This document shows positions 60,586 through 64,000 of a DNA stretch of 64,000 nt, in pieces. Source of the stretch: Sulfurimonas sp. (GTDB lineage: Bacteria > Campylobacterota > Campylobacteria > Campylobacterales > Sulfurimonadaceae). The position numbers and the translations under genes are program-made. The stretch covers positions 1-64,000 of the forward strand of contig JADGEZ010000006.1 in the NCBI GenBank assembly GCA_016744115.1, read 5' to 3'. Position 1 is the stretch's first letter. Every line of letters starts with the position of its first letter. A model generated the notes under the pieces. That model ran no database searches, was not told where the DNA came from, and saw only the letters and a list, made by a program, of their open reading frames with translations.

Positions 60586-61270
60586 AATAGCATTTATATC
60601 AGATATACATGGTAACTATGAAGCCTTAAAAGAGGTTTTAAAAAAAATAGATAGTATGCAAATTAAAGAGATATATTGTTTAGGAGATGTAACAGGTTAC
60701 TACTCTCAAGTAAACGAATGTTGTGATGAATTAAGAAAACGAGATATTCCTGTACTTATGGGAAATCATGATTGGTATTTAGCTGGAGGTGGCTTTTGTC
60801 CAAGATCACAAAGCGTCAATGATTGTTTAGTGTATCAAAGAAAAGTTCTTTCTAATGAAAATCTTGATTGGATAAAAACTTTTTCTATTCAAATTGAAAT
60901 AGAAAATATAAAAATGGTACATGGTGGATGGGCTGATCCAATTGATGAATATTTATTAAAACCAACACAAGAATATTTTGAAAAAGTGCAAGGGAAATAT
61001 TTTCTCTCTGGTCATACTCATTTACCAAGGGTTGATGATTTTGGAGATAAAATTTATTGTAATCCTGGTTCTGTAGGGCAACCAAGGGATGGTGATGCTA
61101 GAGCTTCATTTGCTGTTTTTGATGAAAAATTTGAGATATATAGAGTTGAATATGATATACAAAAAGTTTGCCAATTAATGAATGTCGCTGGATTCAATGA
61201 TTATTATTATGGTTGTTTGGAAACAGGTGCAAGAAATTTATGTAAGCCAAAAAGGAGCAAGAATGTTTAA
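60578..61270 (+). CDS. Metallophosphoesterase (YfcE-like)
   Basis: FISDIHGNYEALKEVL, LGDVTGYY, GNHDW, SGHTHLPR, NPGSVGQPRDGD. Confidence 0.92.
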   Translation: MNKIAFISDIHGNYEALKEVLKKIDSMQIKEIYCLGDVTGYYSQVNECCDELRKRDIPVLMGNHDWYLAGGGFCPRSQSVNDCLVYQRKVLSNENLDWIKTFSIQIEIENIKMVHGGWADPIDEYLLKPTQEYFEKVQGKYFLSGHTHLPRVDDFGDKIYCNPGSVGQPRDGDARASFAVFDEKFEIYRVEYDIQKVCQLMNVAGFNDYYYGCLETGARNLCKPKRSKNV

Positions 61271-62225
61271 GTGGAAAAAGTTAGGAAAAATTTTTGACCC
61301 TTTAGAACAAAAAAATAAAAATTGGATGGAAATATATGCACAGTCTCCCAATGCGATAATTTTTGATGATTATATTAGAGTTTATTTTTCTTCTAGAGCA
61401 AAAGCGGATGAAAATGAACAATTTATAAGTAGACTAGGGTATATAGATTTAGATAAAAACAATCTTTTTAATATTCTTAATATTTGTAATAATCCAATAT
61501 TACCTTTGGGAGCATGTGGCACTTTTGATGAGTTCGGAACTTATCCAGTATCCGTTATAAAGGACAATAACCAAATTAAAGCTTATTATGCTGGGTGGAC
61601 TCGTTGTGAATCAGTACCTTTTAATGCAGCAATTGGATTAGCTTATAGTAATGATAATGGAGATACTTTTCAAAAAATTGGTCAAGGACCCGTACTGTCA
61701 TATACTCCTAATGAACCATTTGTTTTGGGAAGTCCTAGAATAAATAAGTTTAATGATATATATTATTTATGGTATTCAGCGGGAAGAGAATGGATAGAAA
61801 CAGATAGTATTCCTCAGCCTGTTTACAAAATAAGACTTGCTACATCCTCTGATGGATTAAATTGGACTAAAGAAGGCAAAGATTTAATAGCAAATGTTTT
61901 AGAAGAAAATGAGTGTCAAGCAAGTGCAGAAGTTTTTTATTATGAAAATAAATATCATATGTTTTTTTCTTATAGATATAATTTAGGATATAACGAAAAA
62001 AATCGTGGTTATAAAATAGGCTATGCATATTCAAGAGATTTAAAAAATTGGACTAGAGATGATTCTCAAGTAGGAATTGACATATCTGATGAAGGATGGG
62101 ATAATGAATCTATTAGTTATCCTAGTATTTTTGAGTTGAATAATAAAATATATATGTTCTTTCAGGGTAACGGTATTGGTAAAAATGGATTTGGAATAGC
62201 AGAACTAGAAAGTTATACAGGATAA
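61263..62225 (+). CDS. Beta-propeller glycosidase/phosphorylase-like protein 1
   Basis: GH43/32-like propeller repeats (AIGLAYSNDNGDTFQKIG, RLATSSDGLNWTKEG); start at 61263. Confidence 0.65.
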   Translation: MFKWKKLGKIFDPLEQKNKNWMEIYAQSPNAIIFDDYIRVYFSSRAKADENEQFISRLGYIDLDKNNLFNILNICNNPILPLGACGTFDEFGTYPVSVIKDNNQIKAYYAGWTRCESVPFNAAIGLAYSNDNGDTFQKIGQGPVLSYTPNEPFVLGSPRINKFNDIYYLWYSAGREWIETDSIPQPVYKIRLATSSDGLNWTKEGKDLIANVLEENECQASAEVFYYENKYHMFFSYRYNLGYNEKNRGYKIGYAYSRDLKNWTRDDSQVGIDISDEGWDNESISYPSIFELNNKIYMFFQGNGIGKNGFGIAELESYTG

Positions 62226-62227
62226 AT

Positions 62228-63181
62228 ATGAAGTGGAAAAAATTAGGAAAAATATTTGACCCTAGAGATCATAACTTAGCATCAAATTGTTTTGCATTTG
62301 CAAAATCTCCACAAGCAATTATTTTTGATGATTTTGTAAGGATATATTTTTCAGCAGCACAAAGAGATGAGAAAAACAAGTTATTAAGTCATGTAATGTA
62401 TGTTGATTTTGATAAAGAATTTAAAAATATTTTAAAAATTTCAGATAAGGAAGTTATACCATTGGGGGAAATGGGATGTTTTGACGAACATGGTATTTTC
62501 CCTTTAAATGTATATAAAGAAAATAATAGAATCTTAGCATACTCAACAGGGTGGAATAGAAAAGTCTCGGTATCAGCTGATGCATCAATCGGTTTTGCAC
62601 AAAGTTTTGATAATGGTGAAACATTTGAGAAATATGGGAATGGTCCCATTGTTACTTCTTCATTGAATGAACCATTTTTAGTTGGAGATGCTTTTGTGAG
62701 TAAATTTAATGATACATACCATATGTGGTATATATATGGACTAAGATGGATTAATGATGCTGATACAAATAACTCGGAGAGAGTCTATAAAATTACTTAT
62801 GCTGATTCAAAAGATGGTATTAATTGGAATAGAAATAGTAAATGTATCATTTCAGATGTCATAGATGAGAATGAATGCCAAGCATTACCTACTGTTATTT
62901 TTTATGAAAATAAGTATCATATGTTTTTTTCATATAGAGATGCTATTGGATTTAGAACTAATAAAAATAATGGATATAGAACAGGTTATGCATATTCAAA
63001 AGATTTGAAAAATTGGACGAGAGATGACTCAAAAGTTGGCATAGAATTATCAAAAGAAGGTTGGGATTCAGAAATGATGTGTTACCCATTTGTATTTCAT
63101 TGTGATGAAAAAGTGTATATGCTTTATAACGGTAATGAATTTGGTAAGAATGGATTTGGATTAGCTTTATTAGAGAATTAA
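62228..63181 (+). CDS. Beta-propeller glycosidase/phosphorylase-like protein 2
   Basis: Tandem paralog of the previous CDS (MKWKKLGKIFDP vs MFKWKKLGKIFDP). Confidence 0.65.
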   Translation: MKWKKLGKIFDPRDHNLASNCFAFAKSPQAIIFDDFVRIYFSAAQRDEKNKLLSHVMYVDFDKEFKNILKISDKEVIPLGEMGCFDEHGIFPLNVYKENNRILAYSTGWNRKVSVSADASIGFAQSFDNGETFEKYGNGPIVTSSLNEPFLVGDAFVSKFNDTYHMWYIYGLRWINDADTNNSERVYKITYADSKDGINWNRNSKCIISDVIDENECQALPTVIFYENKYHMFFSYRDAIGFRTNKNNGYRTGYAYSKDLKNWTRDDSKVGIELSKEGWDSEMMCYPFVFHCDEKVYMLYNGNEFGKNGFGLALLEN

Positions 63182-63201
63182 ATTAATAAAAGGAAGATAA
63201 A

Positions 63202-63942
63202 ATGAAACGAGATTATAATAAAGAGATAGTTGATAATGAAAGAAAGTATGGCTATAGTTTTGATTATGATGTTATGCATCCATTTATGATTAAATCATTT
63301 AAACCATTTTTTAATACTAAAGGGTCTTTACTAGAACTTGGTTGTTTTAAAGGAGACTTTACAAAAAAATTTATTGAATATTTTGATGATATCACATGTG
63401 TTGAAGCATCCAGTGAAGCCATAGAAGAAGCAAAACAAAAAGTACCTTCAAATGTCAAGTTTATAAATAACTTATTTGAAAATGTAGAACTACCGAAAAA
63501 ATATGATAATATTATTTTAACACATGTCTTAGAACACTTGGATGACCCAGTACAAGTCTTAAAAAGAATAAATGACGAATGGCTAAATGATGGTGGTAGA
63601 TTGTTTTTAGTAACTCCAAATGCAATGGCAGCATCAAGACAAATAGCTGTTAAGATGGGACTTATCACTCATAACTGTGCCGTAACCCTAGCAGAGAAAG
63701 AACATGGACATAGAATTACATATACCTTAGATACATTAGAAAGAGATGCAAAAGAAGCAGGACTAAATGTAATTCATAGATCTGGTATATTTTTCAAAGC
63801 ATTGGCAAATTTTCAATGGGATAGATTACTTCAAACAGATATTATTTCAAAAGAGTATTTAGATGGTTGCTATGATTTAGGACAACAGTATCCAGAGCTT
63901 TGTTCTAGTGTCTTTTTGATGTGCGAAAAAGGTAAACAATGA
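63202..63942 (+). CDS. Class I SAM-dependent methyltransferase
   Basis: LLELGCFKGDFTKKF, THVLEHLDDPVQVL. Confidence 0.85.
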   Translation: MKRDYNKEIVDNERKYGYSFDYDVMHPFMIKSFKPFFNTKGSLLELGCFKGDFTKKFIEYFDDITCVEASSEAIEEAKQKVPSNVKFINNLFENVELPKKYDNIILTHVLEHLDDPVQVLKRINDEWLNDGGRLFLVTPNAMAASRQIAVKMGLITHNCAVTLAEKEHGHRITYTLDTLERDAKEAGLNVIHRSGIFFKALANFQWDRLLQTDIISKEYLDGCYDLGQQYPELCSSVFLMCEKGKQ

Positions 63943-64000
63943 AACAACTTGCACCAATAGGAATTGGTACATATAGTAGACTATCACATCTTAAAAAAAC
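63939..64000 (+). CDS. Start of a glycosyltransferase-like gene, truncated by window end
   Basis: MKQLAPIGIGTYSRLSHLKK; ATGA overlap with the previous gene. Confidence 0.45.
   Translation, partial: MKQLAPIGIGTYSRLSHLKK

Overview
The window is AT-rich and looks like chromosome from a Campylobacterota (epsilonproteobacterial) organism, probably Sulfurimonas-like. That placement is inferred from the complex I gene set, the pflA-nuoN linkage and the tmRNA tag. Core content: a CobW-type GTPase; a five-gene 2-oxoacid:ferredoxin oxidoreductase; purL; a cell-envelope pair; HDOD, RNase R and holA genes; ilvC; dapB; rplM-rpsI; a peptide-binding protein gene; and pflA followed by a complete nuo (complex I) operon with tandem nuoG paralogs and a GltD/NuoF-like fusion subunit. 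An AAA+ ATPase, nfo and ssrA (tag ANNTNYRPAYAVA) follow. From 53.4 kb to the end there is an accessory glycan-type cluster with ACP, acyl-ligase, ketoreductase, aminotransferase, methyltransferase and beta-propeller genes. An ~8 kb integrated element (about 21403-29451) is bounded by a 17-bp direct repeat and sits in the 3' end of the peptide-binding protein gene. It carries a tyrosine integrase, putative arm sites, AlpA/Xis-like, KilA-N, Rep-like and TerS-like genes, and a repressor region with four phased palindromes. Its most striking part is three tandem ~300-bp non-coding units. On the minus strand each reads as a promoter, an ~80-nt structured RNA with a rho-independent terminator, and then a second structured segment ending in another terminator-like hairpin. 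The stems show compensatory changes between copies. I consider this array the best candidate for an undescribed system.
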